From the NCBI GenBank assembly GCA_028287395.1, contig JAQBPR010000226.1, forward strand, positions 1 through 44,649: 44,649 bases of DNA, given 5' to 3'. Position 1 is the first letter of the stretch. Each line of letters starts with the position of its first letter. The notes under the pieces are model-generated. The model saw only the letters and a list, made by a program, of their open reading frames with translations. It had not been told where the DNA came from and did not search any database. Source of the DNA: Bacilli bacterium. Lineage in GTDB: Bacteria; Bacillota; Bacilli; Paenibacillales; NBRC-103111. A program made the position numbers and the translations under genes. Shown here in pieces: positions 8,486 through 15,672 of this stretch.

Positions 8486-8833
8486 TTATGACCAATTAAT
8501 AATGACAACAATCACGGATAATACTAGAAATATGATGGATGGAACACCTTTAGCAAATGGATCTTTTACCTTTACCAGATGAGTTAACATTGCAAAAAAC
8601 ATCGTAACAGCTAAAGCAAGCGCCGCGTAGGCAGCTAACTTTTCATTCCAAATACCTGCAATGAGCCCAATTGCTTCGAGAACTTCAACAAACCCTGTAA
8701 ACATTCGGAATGCAGGTGAAAAACCATAACGTTTAAACCCTGCAATCTGCTGCTTTGAATTAAATTTCATTAAACCTGACATGATAATTCCAAGCCCCAA
8801 AATAATTTGTAAAACAACCGATAAAATATGCAT
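8486..8833 (-). CDS. DoxX family membrane protein, CatD-like
   Basis: This is a 115-residue integral membrane protein with about four hydrophobic segments: residues 3-21, 46-62, 70-85 and 96-113. The DoxX signature features are an N-terminal LGIIMSGLMKF, then GFVEVLEAIGLIAGIW, then a short MFFAMLTHLVKVKDPF stretch. DoxX proteins of Bacillales such as CatD (YfiD) are linked to quinone, catechol or thiol stress and are controlled by HxlR/DUF24 repressors. Here an HxlR gene is divergent, and an inverted repeat covers the predicted start point. No catE-like dioxygenase follows, so the gene appears monocistronic. The catalytic role of DoxX proteins is poorly defined, so only the family is assigned. 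Confidence 0.82.
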   Translation of the reverse strand: MHILSVVLQIILGLGIIMSGLMKFNSKQQIAGFKRYGFSPAFRMFTGFVEVLEAIGLIAGIWNEKLAAYAALALAVTMFFAMLTHLVKVKDPFAKGVPSIIFLVLSVIVVIINWS

Positions 8834-8862
8834 AATAAAATTCCACCACCAATAATTATTTA

Positions 8863-8877
8863 GTTACTTTATGTAAC
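8863..8877. promoter_or_regulatory. Candidate HxlR-family operator
   Basis: The perfect dyad GTTAC-N5-GTAAC covers 8863-8877. It lies immediately downstream of the minus-strand -10 element of the DoxX gene, over the expected transcription start, which suits repression by the divergent HxlR protein. From memory, the CatR-type operator of Bacillus subtilis has a TTAC-N5-GTAA core, which this matches. Binding itself is inferred. Confidence 0.6.
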
Positions 8878-8879
8878 CT

Positions 8880-8908
8880 AGTATATTTTAATAATTAAAA
8901 ATAGTCAA
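8880..8908 (-). promoter_or_regulatory. Sigma-A promoter of the DoxX gene
   Basis: Reading the minus strand, TTGACT (8903-8908) is followed by a 17-bp spacer and TATACT (8880-8885). This is close to consensus and places the transcription start near 8873, inside the GTTAC/GTAAC dyad. Confidence 0.75.
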
Positions 8909-8935
8909 GATACTTATTAAGCATAATTAATTTTT

Positions 8936-8964
8936 TTACTGCATTTAAAAAAAAGTGGTATAAT
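8936..8964 (+). promoter_or_regulatory. Candidate promoter of the HxlR gene
   Basis: TATAAT at 8959-8964 is perfect. The -35 region 17 bp upstream (TTACTG, 8936-8941) is weak. The start codon is 24 nt downstream with GAGGTGAT between. Confidence 0.55.
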
Positions 8965-8987
8965 CTAATAAAGCGAGGTGATGATCG

Positions 8988-9293
8988 GTGAAAAACAATG
9001 GCTTATGTCCTAAAATGGAAAAAGCAACCGATTTGCTGGGTATGCGTTGGAATCTATTAATCGTTTATCAGCTTTTAACAGGTCCAAAGCGCTTTTCAAT
9101 CATTGAAGCCTCCATTCCGATTAGCGGAAGACTTCTTTCCGAGAGACTTAAACATTTGGAGAAAGAAAATATAGTAAGCCGTGAAATTTATCCCGAAGTT
9201 CCAGTGCGTGTAGAATATACATTAACGGAAAAAGGAAAAGCATTAGAGTCCATTATTGCCGGAATCGGCATTTGGTCTCATGCTTTTGAATAA
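8988..9293 (+). CDS. HxlR (DUF24) family transcriptional regulator
   Basis: This is a 101-residue winged-helix regulator of the HxlR/DUF24 branch of the MarR group. The N-terminal redox-type cysteine is Cys7 in GLCPKMEKATDLLG, followed by the family RWNLLIVYQLLTGPKRF, ISGRLLSERLKHLEKE (recognition region) and the wing VPVRVEYTLTEKGKAL. Proteins of this type (CatR, YodB, HypR) sense quinones, diamide or hypochlorite through that cysteine and repress a nearby detoxification gene. The start is a GTG at 8988, 7 nt after GAGGTGAT. It lies divergent to the DoxX gene with the likely operator between them. It probably controls DoxX and perhaps itself; the inducer is inferred from family only. Confidence 0.85.
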   Translation: MKNNGLCPKMEKATDLLGMRWNLLIVYQLLTGPKRFSIIEASIPISGRLLSERLKHLEKENIVSREIYPEVPVRVEYTLTEKGKALESIIAGIGIWSHAFE

Positions 9294-9300
9294 TTATAAA

Positions 9301-9340
9301 AATGACGTGAAAAACTGTAGTCAGTTTTCACGTCATTTTT
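9301..9340. terminator. Bidirectional terminator after the HxlR gene
   Basis: The stem AATGACGTGAAAA-CTG pairs with CAGTTTTCACGTCATT (about 16 bp with one bulged A). It is followed by TTTTT on the plus strand and by TTTTTA on the minus strand. It separates the HxlR gene from the convergent exported-protein gene. Confidence 0.8.
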
Positions 9341-9392
9341 ATTGATCCATTTGAAATGAAAAAGCTGGCGTTATTGACTTTGTTCCTTAATA

Positions 9393-10145
9393 TTAAAACA
9401 CTCTCGCTAAATCCCAGCTTTTGTTGATTTGGAGTTTACCTTCCTGAGTTTCTAAACTATAAACGTCCATATGAACTTTGCCACTTTCGTACACTGTCAC
9501 GTTAACCCAAGCTTTTTTTTGTGCTAAATCACTGTTTTGAGGCTTCTCTGTTGCATAGGGTGATCCACCCGATCCGATCAAAACTTGATAAGCTTTGCCA
9601 TGGTTTGGTTGACTGACATTTGTATTATATTCGTATGTGGTAAAATAGGTCGCTTTGTTTGCTAGAATCACCTTCCAAAAAGCTTTACCTTCGTCTTCCT
9701 CTGAATCTAATCCTTTGATTTTTTCTTTATCATCTAAGTAAACGGCAAGCACCGGCTTTGGCCCGAACACAAATTTATGGCTCATACCACGCTTATTGGC
9801 TTTTTCCAGATCGACGGATACCCACTTTTTCAACTTTTCCGCTTCGCTTCCTTGCGGGTCTTTGTTCAGTACAACAAAATGCGAACCCTTATAATCAAAA
9901 GAGTACGATGTGCTATTGTCAGCAATAGATATATGATCCATGCCAATCAGAGGACTATGAGTGGGATCCCATCCATCCGGTAAGCGGCCATTCGTAAGAA
10001 AAGCAAGTGAGATTTGATCTTCTGTTTCACTTACTATTTGCGGCTTATCCATCCATTCGGCATATCCACTTGAAGCAAATACAGCCCATAACAGGACACT
10101 GCTCAAAAATACGACTCCGATAATTAATATATTTTTTCTGAACAT
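9393..10145 (-). CDS. Exported protein resembling a metallophosphoesterase without metal ligands
   Basis: The protein has about 250 residues. An N-terminal signal peptide or anchor (FRKNILIIGVVFLSSVLLWAVFASSGYA) ends near residue 29. The middle resembles the C-terminal half of calcineurin-like/purple acid phosphatases: SYSFDYKGSHFVVLN (about 80-94), a WVSVDLEKANKRG helix (about 108-120), KFVFGPKPVLAVY (about 124-136), FTTYEYNTN (about 168-176) and AYQVLIGSGGSPY (about 185-197). In active relatives the fifth and sixth blocks read FVFGHKP and GHxH. Here the histidines are replaced (GPKP and TYEY), and the N-terminal DxH, GDxxD and GNHD blocks are absent. It is therefore probably not an active phosphatase. 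The ATG at 10145 follows GGGAG by 8 nt; the GTG at 10154 overlaps that site. The family call is by eye and moderate. Confidence 0.55.
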   Translation of the reverse strand: MFRKNILIIGVVFLSSVLLWAVFASSGYAEWMDKPQIVSETEDQISLAFLTNGRLPDGWDPTHSPLIGMDHISIADNSTSYSFDYKGSHFVVLNKDPQGSEAEKLKKWVSVDLEKANKRGMSHKFVFGPKPVLAVYLDDKEKIKGLDSEEDEGKAFWKVILANKATYFTTYEYNTNVSQPNHGKAYQVLIGSGGSPYATEKPQNSDLAQKKAWVNVTVYESGKVHMDVYSLETQEGKLQINKSWDLARVF

Positions 10146-10265
10146 AAAAAACACTCCCTTCTCAAGTAAAGGTTCTTACTTTAGCATAAGGAATGTTTGT
10201 TAAATCATACGTCAGATCATGTTAAGATTTTATAAAGTCTCTGAATTATTGCCAGCTATTAAAAG

Positions 10266-10397
10266 TGTTCAAAAAAGTATAGCTATGTTGCGTAATGAAT
10301 GTACTTTAAGCGCATGCTTACGAAGCCAGTTTTGCTAAAGCAAAACTTTCGGCTTTACAAGCACACCCATTACTCCACTTCGCCATTTTTTTGAACA
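10266..10397. repeat. Palindromic intergenic element, copy 2
   Basis: This 132-bp element has 11-bp terminal inverted repeats (TGTTCAAAAAA at 10266-10276, TTTTTTGAACA at 10387-10397). Inner segments also match in inverted orientation, such as GCGTAATGAATG against GGAGTAATGGGTG. At the centre is an 8-bp hairpin AGTTTTGC-TAAA-GCAAAACT (10328-10347), flanked by GAAGCC and CGGCTTTAC that extend it. The whole element can fold on itself. Core and flank sequences resemble those at 25-142. It sits 14 bp beyond the dnaD stop codon. Confidence 0.6.
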
Positions 10398-10411
10398 TAC
10401 TCTATAAGCAA

Positions 10412-11077
10412 TTAGCGACTACGGCGAAATTTTTGCGCATGCTCTTTTGCTTGCTCCAATGTAAACACGCGGTTACGGCTCCATTCCAACAAAATCCGAT
10501 CGATGTAGTTAAAGTGCACTTTACCTGCAAATACCGCTTCTTTCAGTGCAGCAAGTATCAATTCATCTTTATATTGATCTTTGTCCAGCCAATTGGTTAT
10601 CATTTCAAGCTCCATTGGGGTCAAAGGACGGGCAAATTCTTTTTCAATAATACTGAAAATATCTTTCCCTTCTTTGGGTTCACTCGCTTTTTGCTCTTGT
10701 TTGTTCATTTCCTCATTCCAATAAACGGCAAGCTTCATAAACATTCCATCCAAATTGTAACGTTCATATTGAATGCCTGATATGGCGTCTATTCGTTCTT
10801 CAATACTGATCCACTGCTCCTTTAACAGCTTTTGCAGCGATTTAATCACTTGCTCTGGTGTGGATGATAAACGAGCTTGAATTTCTTCGATCGTTGGAAA
10901 TTCTTTATTTTCTTTATCTGTAAAAGCAAGTAATTGAACGAGAACCATAGCTTCTAGATCAGATAATTTTAATTTGGCATACATTTGTAAAAGTAGGTGG
11001 GGCACTGAAACATGACCCATTTTCATACCTGCGATTACTGCAGACTGTAATCTAATCGCTTCATCTTGTTTTTTCAA
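10412..11077 (-). CDS. dnaD: DnaD replication-initiation protein, short C-terminus
   Basis: DnaD takes part in loading the replicative helicase at oriC and in PriA-dependent restart, remodelling DNA with DnaA and DnaB. The 221-residue protein has the N-terminal winged-helix domain (about 20-110) and the DD2 domain (about 135-205), with FARPLTPMELEMITNWLDKDQY and the signature YIDRILLEW (YxxxIxxxW type), then EQAKEHAQKFRRSR. Bacillus DnaD continues for some 20-30 residues with a DNA-binding tail ending in PFYNWLE. That tail is missing here, and a palindromic element starts 14 bp downstream. The start is TTG at 11077 after GAGGTG. In Bacillus dnaD sits between asnS and nth; neither is present, and a decayed acetate kinase gene lies upstream. 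Confidence 0.85.
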   Translation of the reverse strand: MKKQDEAIRLQSAVIAGMKMGHVSVPHLLLQMYAKLKLSDLEAMVLVQLLAFTDKENKEFPTIEEIQARLSSTPEQVIKSLQKLLKEQWISIEERIDAISGIQYERYNLDGMFMKLAVYWNEEMNKQEQKASEPKEGKDIFSIIEKEFARPLTPMELEMITNWLDKDQYKDELILAALKEAVFAGKVHFNYIDRILLEWSRNRVFTLEQAKEHAQKFRRSR

Positions 11078-11511
11078 CCTTGCACCTCATTCTTTTGTTT
11101 AAGCAACGATAAGTTTGACGAGCAATTGTTAACTCTTCGTTTGTCGGAATAACCGTTTGAATCCCCATCATATGTGCTGGATTATACAACGGGGCCAAAT
11201 CAAACAATTGCTTAATCTCTCTTTTCACTTCGGCAGTGACGATCACAGCATCGGAGAAAGCTTCTCCACCGGAAACGACACGATGACCTACCGCTGCAAT
11301 ATCATTCACTGATTGGAGCACATTATATTCCTTATTTAAAAGTATATCAAGCACTCTCCGCAAGGCTGTCGTGTGAAAATCATAACCAAACCGCATGGCT
11401 GAATCAATATCATTGGCCGATGCAGCTCCTTCAGCAAAAGTAATGTATTTTAGATAAAGTCAGGTTTTTTCCACTGAGGTTATCGCCCATTTTTCTTCGC
11501 AAATTTCATGG
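11061..11511 (-). pseudogene. ackA: Decayed acetate kinase gene with large internal deletion
   Basis: The open part (11061-11396) joins two distant pieces of acetate kinase. The first piece is an N-terminal portion, TALRRVLDILLNKEY ... IAAVGHRVVSGGEAFSDAVIVT ... LFDLAPLYNPAHMMGI. The second is the extreme C-terminus, VIPTNEELTIARQTYR. The roughly 250 residues between them, including the catalytic centre, are gone. Upstream of 11396 the same strand can be read as further decayed N-terminal sequence after a frame change, with MTHE at 11511 resembling the AckA DMTNE region, but this is weak. The remnant overlaps the dnaD start by 17 bp, and its deletion joint lies near 11170. Acetate kinase activity, if present in the organism, must come from another copy. 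Confidence 0.75.
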
Positions 11512-11567
11512 GTCATGCTCAACTCCAATTATTTAAATTTATCTATATCATACATTTTAGTATGACA

Positions 11568-11601
11568 AAAAGCACTCTTACTTTAAAGTAAGAATGCTTT
11601 T
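11568..11601 (-). terminator. Terminator after the FtsH-like gene
   Basis: The arms AAAAGCACTCTTACTTT (11568-11584) and AAAGTAAGAATGCTTTT (11585-11601) pair over 17 positions with one mismatch. The minus strand continues into TTTTT. It lies 12 bp beyond the FtsH-like stop codon. Confidence 0.8.
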
Positions 11602-11612
11602 CACTATAATAT

Positions 11613-13091
11613 TTAGTGATGCATTAATTCTCTGAACTGATCACCTGAAAGCACTTCTTCTTGCATCAGAATATTCAAAGATTGTTCAAAAACTACACGA
11701 TATTGTTCTAAAAGATCTCTCGTACGAACCGTTAATTGATCCATGATTGCTGCATTTTCTTTCATCAGTTGTTCCCGACTTACCATGGAACGATCGACGA
11801 TTCCCAAAGATGTCAATCCGGAATCAATCATCGTTTCCACCATTTGCAAGGCCTGCTCAAAATCATTGCGAGAACCCGTGCTGCGATTTCCATAAAACAT
11901 TTCCTCGGCAACGGATCCACCTAAAGCAATCATGATGCGTTCTTCAAGAAATGGCTTTGTATATAAATATTGATCCTGCTGCGGGTTGTGTCTAACGAAT
12001 CCCAATGCTTGCCCTCTTGGGCTTAACGATACCTGCGAAACCGAACCAGATTTAACCGCTTCTGCTGTTATCGCATGTCCAAGCTCATGATAGGCGACGC
12101 GAATTCGTTCTTCGTTCGTTGTTTCGCGATCTGACTTTTCCCCTAACATGACTTTATCTATCGCTAATGACAAATGCTTATGCTCAATCGTTGGCAAGCT
12201 ATCCCGCATGGCATAAATGGCGGCTTCATTCATTACACTTTCCAATTGTGCGCCGGAGAATCCAAACGATTGCTCGGCTACTTTCTCCAAGTTGACTTCT
12301 TCTGCCAACGGTTTATTTTTTGCATGAATGCGCAAAATATGATTGCGTCCTTTTTTATCAGGCAAGTCCACCTGAATATGACGGTCAAAACGCCCCGGAC
12401 GAATCAAGGCACTATCCAGCAATTCTTTACGGTTCGTTGCCGCCATAATCAAAATTCGCGGATCATCCGAATTATGAATGCCATCCATTTCCGTTAACAA
12501 TTGGTTTAAGGTTTGGTCATATTCTCGCTGCTGACCACCGTCTCTTTTACCGCCGATCACTTCAATTTCATCAATAAATATAATCGCGCTGTTTTTATTT
12601 TCTTTCTGCGCTCTTGTCCGCGCATCCTTAAACATATCTCTGACACGGCTGGCGCCGACTCCAACATACATTTCGACAAATTCACTGCCTGAAGCAGCGA
12701 TAAATACGGAGTCCGTATAATGTGCGGATGCTTTAGCCATCAAGGTTTTTCCCGTTCCAGGCGGACCTGTTAATAAAATTCCTTTGAGCGGACGAATTCC
12801 AAACTTGCTGATTTCCTCAAATTTAACTAAAAAATCCAACGCTTCCTTAAGTTCATTTTTAGCGCGATCCTGACCACCGATTTCTTCAAAAGTTAAAAAA
12901 GCAGGTGTACGCGCTTTACCTTTACGTTCATTACCTAAATTCATATTTCCGCGTGATCGAGTCATGACAAATAACATTGCCCCGACCGCACACATAAATA
13001 AAATCGGTACGATATTAATTCCAATATAAGCGAGGAAAATAACGATCACCGGCAAAACGCCGATAGCGATTTCTTTGCCATACTTACTCAT
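11613..13091 (-). CDS. Compact FtsH-like membrane AAA zinc metalloprotease
   Basis: This 492-residue protein has the FtsH domain order but is about 150 residues shorter than typical FtsH. Two hydrophobic segments (about 8-25 and 27-44) lie side by side near the N-terminus, so the usual extracytoplasmic domain between them is essentially absent. The AAA module follows: Walker A GPPGTGKT (about 109-116), pore loop FVEMYVGVGASR, Walker B IIFIDEIE and the second region of homology AATNRKELLDSALIRPGRFDRH. The protease active site HELGH is near 335-339, with a likely third zinc ligand Asp near 410 in GSRNDFEQA. All catalytic motifs look intact. The ATG at 13091 overlaps the stop of the upstream small membrane protein gene (ATGA), so the two are coupled. 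A canonical ftsH would be expected elsewhere in the genome. Confidence 0.85.
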   Translation of the reverse strand: MSKYGKEIAIGVLPVIVIFLAYIGINIVPILFMCAVGAMLFVMTRSRGNMNLGNERKGKARTPAFLTFEEIGGQDRAKNELKEALDFLVKFEEISKFGIRPLKGILLTGPPGTGKTLMAKASAHYTDSVFIAASGSEFVEMYVGVGASRVRDMFKDARTRAQKENKNSAIIFIDEIEVIGGKRDGGQQREYDQTLNQLLTEMDGIHNSDDPRILIMAATNRKELLDSALIRPGRFDRHIQVDLPDKKGRNHILRIHAKNKPLAEEVNLEKVAEQSFGFSGAQLESVMNEAAIYAMRDSLPTIEHKHLSLAIDKVMLGEKSDRETTNEERIRVAYHELGHAITAEAVKSGSVSQVSLSPRGQALGFVRHNPQQDQYLYTKPFLEERIMIALGGSVAEEMFYGNRSTGSRNDFEQALQMVETMIDSGLTSLGIVDRSMVSREQLMKENAAIMDQLTVRTRDLLEQYRVVFEQSLNILMQEEVLSGDQFRELMHH

Positions 13092-13618
13092 TGCGTCCAC
13101 ACCCCCATTACCGCTGGCTTACGAGGCAGAATAATATATTTACTATGAACCCCATCGGTTAAACGTACATAAACATTGATATCATCCATCTCTGTATCCA
13201 CAGTTAAGTTGGGCAATTGTGCTGCTTTTGCCTTCAATCCTTGCGGAATATCAGCATAACGTTTCGTTTCCATCGCCTGCGCTACCTCAAATAATGCAGA
13301 AGACCACCATTTTTCCAATTCAGGGGAAGTGTTGCTATCCAGCTTCAATTTCAAATCCCGCTTGCCAATGACAGATTCGCCTTGCGTCATAATTTTACTA
13401 TATAAATCGCGAACATCTGCTGTATTATTTAATTTGAGATCAATGGTTACTTGAGCGCTATTGATTTGCGTTTGTGCGTTTTGCACACCTGGAGAACCAG
13501 TCGCAATGTGATTTAAGGGGTTTTCCATTGCAGCACTATGATAAATGAACCAACCACCGAACAATAAGGCCGAGGAAGCAAAAACAGCTATTAAAATAGG
13601 TAAGAGACGTAATTTCAT
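13088..13618 (-). CDS. Membrane-anchored hypothetical protein coupled to the FtsH-like protease
   Basis: The protein has about 176 residues and I recognise no family. Residues 4-25 (RLLPILIAVFASSALLFGGWFIY) form one N-terminal membrane anchor or uncleaved signal; the remainder (about 150 residues) is soluble and predicted outside the membrane. It has an alternating strand/helix look: INSAQVTIDLKLN, then KWWSSALFEVAQAMETKRYADIPQGLKAKAAQ, then DINVYVRLTDGVHSKYIILPRK. The ATG at 13618 with GGGGAG upstream is preferred over the longer start at 13654. Its stop overlaps the start codon of the FtsH-like gene, so the products are probably made in step. A plausible but unproven role is an extracytoplasmic partner or adaptor replacing the missing FtsH external domain. 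Confidence 0.65.
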   Translation of the reverse strand: MKLRLLPILIAVFASSALLFGGWFIYHSAAMENPLNHIATGSPGVQNAQTQINSAQVTIDLKLNNTADVRDLYSKIMTQGESVIGKRDLKLKLDSNTSPELEKWWSSALFEVAQAMETKRYADIPQGLKAKAAQLPNLTVDTEMDDINVYVRLTDGVHSKYIILPRKPAVMGVWTQ

Positions 13619-13784
13619 TTTTACTCTCCCCTTTCTATATATCAAATTTAGCATACGAAAAGTATATCACAGGATATATCATCTTTGCCGATGTAATGTG
13701 TGGAAATAAAAATGTCACATAATTCTTTTCTCGATAGTTATAGAAGTTATACTGTAAATTGCTGCCCATTTTTTTCCGCAAAAA

Positions 13785-13854
13785 TATCCCCTCCAAGTCC
13801 ACTCGTTCCTACATGATAACATGAGGTTTTTTTGAGTGTTTACTTAAGGGGATA
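13785..13854 (-). terminator. Long imperfect hairpin, probable terminator of tseB
   Basis: TATCCCCT (13785-13792) pairs with AGGGGATA (13847-13854), and inner segments AAGT/ACTT and CACTC/GAGTG extend the stem. The loop of about 30 nt contains a CATG-ATAA-CATG dyad. Reading the minus strand, the stem is followed by TTTTT, and it lies about 20 bp beyond the tseB stop. Confidence 0.5.
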
Positions 13855-13874
13855 ATACCATTCGGCGGGCCTTT

Positions 13875-14369
13875 TTATTGTACTCCTAAATCATACGTAT
13901 CAATCAGTGAGCCATCTTTAAAATTAACATAGTCATAATAATAGTTTTGTTTGCCGCGCTCATTCGGTTTTTTATAAAACAATTCCCAAACGTAGTCGTT
14001 TTTTAATTTTCCAGGTAAAATTCGCATTAATGAAGCGGTAGGCTCTTTTTGAGCGAATTGAGTTCTTAACGCTTTGTCACTTATTCCATCTGACACATAT
14101 TCGGAATGAATTTCTGAATCACTTATCCACGCGATCAGCTTTTGTCCAAGCGCATCATCACCATATACGATTTTAAAAGACTGATCTCCGATAAAAGAAT
14201 CCACCTTGGTCGCTTTGACCATGATTGTTTTCTGATAAGCGGTTAAGGCCGCTTGATTGTTATCTGACCAATCCCCTGCTTGAGCACTTTCCAAAAACTG
14301 CGATAAGCCAAAGAGGAGCAGAGCAATAATGACAATTGCACCGAAAATAACCTTCGTTCTCGTCTGCAA
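13875..14369 (-). CDS. tseB: TseB-like cell wall elongation regulator (YpmB, DUF5590)
   Basis: This is a 164-residue protein with an N-terminal membrane anchor (VIFGAIVIIALLLFGLSQFL, residues 8-27) and an external domain of PepSY/cystatin-like type. Family features are the leading helix NNQAALTAYQKTIMVKATKVDSF, KIVYGDDALGQKLIAWISDSEI and the C-terminal WELFYKKPNERGKQNYYYDYVNFKDGSLIDTYDL. In Bacillus subtilis TseB (YpmB) binds PBP2A and affects the balance of cell-wall elongation. The start is TTG at 14369 with AGGAGG upstream, one base after the deaminase stop. Its place between dinG and dnaD matches the Bacillus order, but aspB and asnS, normally next, are missing. Confidence 0.8.
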   Translation of the reverse strand: MQTRTKVIFGAIVIIALLLFGLSQFLESAQAGDWSDNNQAALTAYQKTIMVKATKVDSFIGDQSFKIVYGDDALGQKLIAWISDSEIHSEYVSDGISDKALRTQFAQKEPTASLMRILPGKLKNDYVWELFYKKPNERGKQNYYYDYVNFKDGSLIDTYDLGVQ

Positions 14370-14370
14370 C

Positions 14371-15672
14371 CTATTTACCTCCTGTTAAACGTGTAAAGCA
14401 AAGCTCAAATTCGCGTTTGATTTTTTCCTCATCAAGCGTTAAGCATTGTCCAGAACGAACTAAGCATTTACCATCCACCCATACATCCGTTACATCTTTA
14501 GCTGATGCGGAATAAACCAAATGCGAAATAAAATTTGAGCGTGGCAAAAAGTGCGGTTGATCAATATCAATGGCAATAAAATCAGCCTTATAGCCAGGTT
14601 GTAAACTACCTACATTATTTAACCAAATTGATTTCGCCCCATCGAGCGTACCCATTTTAAGTGCGGAAGCAGCGGGGATTGCTGTAGGATCGCCGGAAAT
14701 ACCTTTATGAATTAGAGCCGCAAGTCGGATTTCTTCGAACATATCTAAATTGTTGTTGCTTGCTGCACTATCTGTTCCTAGTGAAACCAGCACGCCAGCA
14801 CGCTGTAAATCAATCACACGCGCAATACCACTTGCCAGCTTCAAATTGCTGCCGGGGTTATGAGAAACGTGAACATCATAACGAGCTAATGCAGCGATTT
14901 CTTCATCATTCAAATGAACACCATGTGCAACAATACTCGGACGTGAAAACAAACCTAGCTTCTCTAAATGTGCAACAGGCCTTAAACCGTATTGTTCCAC
15001 ATTATCTGCAACTTCTCTTGCTGTTTCCGACATGTGCGTATGCAACGGTAAATTTAATTCATGTGCCGCTTCAACGATTCGTGCAATATAATCCGGTGGA
15101 CAAGTATAGGGAGCATGCGGAGCCATCATAGTTGTAATTCTGCCTTCTGCTTTTCCATTCCAGTCCCTTGCAAATTGTTTGGCTTCGGCAAGCTTTGAAT
15201 CCTGCACCTCTGGTGGACACAAACCAATTACACCACGAGTTAAACAGCCGCGAATGCCTGTCTCTTCAACCGCTTTAGCAACTTCATTCATATGATCATA
15301 CATATCAACAAAACTGGTTGTACCACCCTTTAACATCTCTACAATTGAAAGCAGCGTTCCGTAACGAACATCATGTGCTGTAAATTTGGCTTCGTTCGGC
15401 CACATTTTTTCTTGCAGCCATACCTGCAAAGCAAGATCATCTCCATAACCACGCAGCAAAGACATCGCAGCATGACCATGTGTATTCACTAGTCCAGGCA
15501 TATAAAGACGATGATTGCCATCTATGACTTCATCATAAGAATCCAATGGTGCAGGAAGTTCCTCACCTATATATTGAATCGTAGTTCCTACCACTGTCAT
15601 ATATCCATGCACGAGCGGTTTAGCTTCATTCATTGTGACAAAAACGCCATTTTTAATGATTATTCGTGACAT
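14371..15672 (-). CDS. mtaD: 5-methylthioadenosine/S-adenosylhomocysteine deaminase-type amidohydrolase
   Basis: This metal-dependent amidohydrolase of the MtaD/TrzN-SsnA group has 433 residues. The metal motif HxH is in PGLVNTHGHAAMSLLRGYGDDL (about 62-64). Further ligands are expected from THMSETAREV, AHGVHLNDEEI and LGTDSAASNNNLDMFEE near 295. The substrate-type segment LQVWLQEKMWPNEAKFT matches MTA/SAH deaminases. These enzymes deaminate MTA or SAH to the inosyl forms, which bears on the same metabolites as the mtn cluster 6 kb away. GGAAAGGAAAG lies before the ATG. tseB follows after one base, so they are co-transcribed. Activity on other amino-purines or triazines is possible. Confidence 0.82.
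   Translation of the reverse strand: MSRIIIKNGVFVTMNEAKPLVHGYMTVVGTTIQYIGEELPAPLDSYDEVIDGNHRLYMPGLVNTHGHAAMSLLRGYGDDLALQVWLQEKMWPNEAKFTAHDVRYGTLLSIVEMLKGGTTSFVDMYDHMNEVAKAVEETGIRGCLTRGVIGLCPPEVQDSKLAEAKQFARDWNGKAEGRITTMMAPHAPYTCPPDYIARIVEAAHELNLPLHTHMSETAREVADNVEQYGLRPVAHLEKLGLFSRPSIVAHGVHLNDEEIAALARYDVHVSHNPGSNLKLASGIARVIDLQRAGVLVSLGTDSAASNNNLDMFEEIRLAALIHKGISGDPTAIPAASALKMGTLDGAKSIWLNNVGSLQPGYKADFIAIDIDQPHFLPRSNFISHLVYSASAKDVTDVWVDGKCLVRSGQCLTLDEEKIKREFELCFTRLTGGK

Noticed and set aside
10391..10780. Plus-strand frame of 129 residues opposite dnaD
   Set aside because: It is antisense to well-recognised DnaD sequence and begins in the repeat element.
11397..11460. AEGAASANDIDSAMRFGYDF read on the minus strand as a 3-hydroxyacyl-CoA dehydrogenase remnant
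   Set aside because: The resemblance is short, and the sequence runs directly in frame into acetate kinase sequence. Decayed or diverged AckA N-terminal sequence is simpler, and the evidence for a second gene is too weak.
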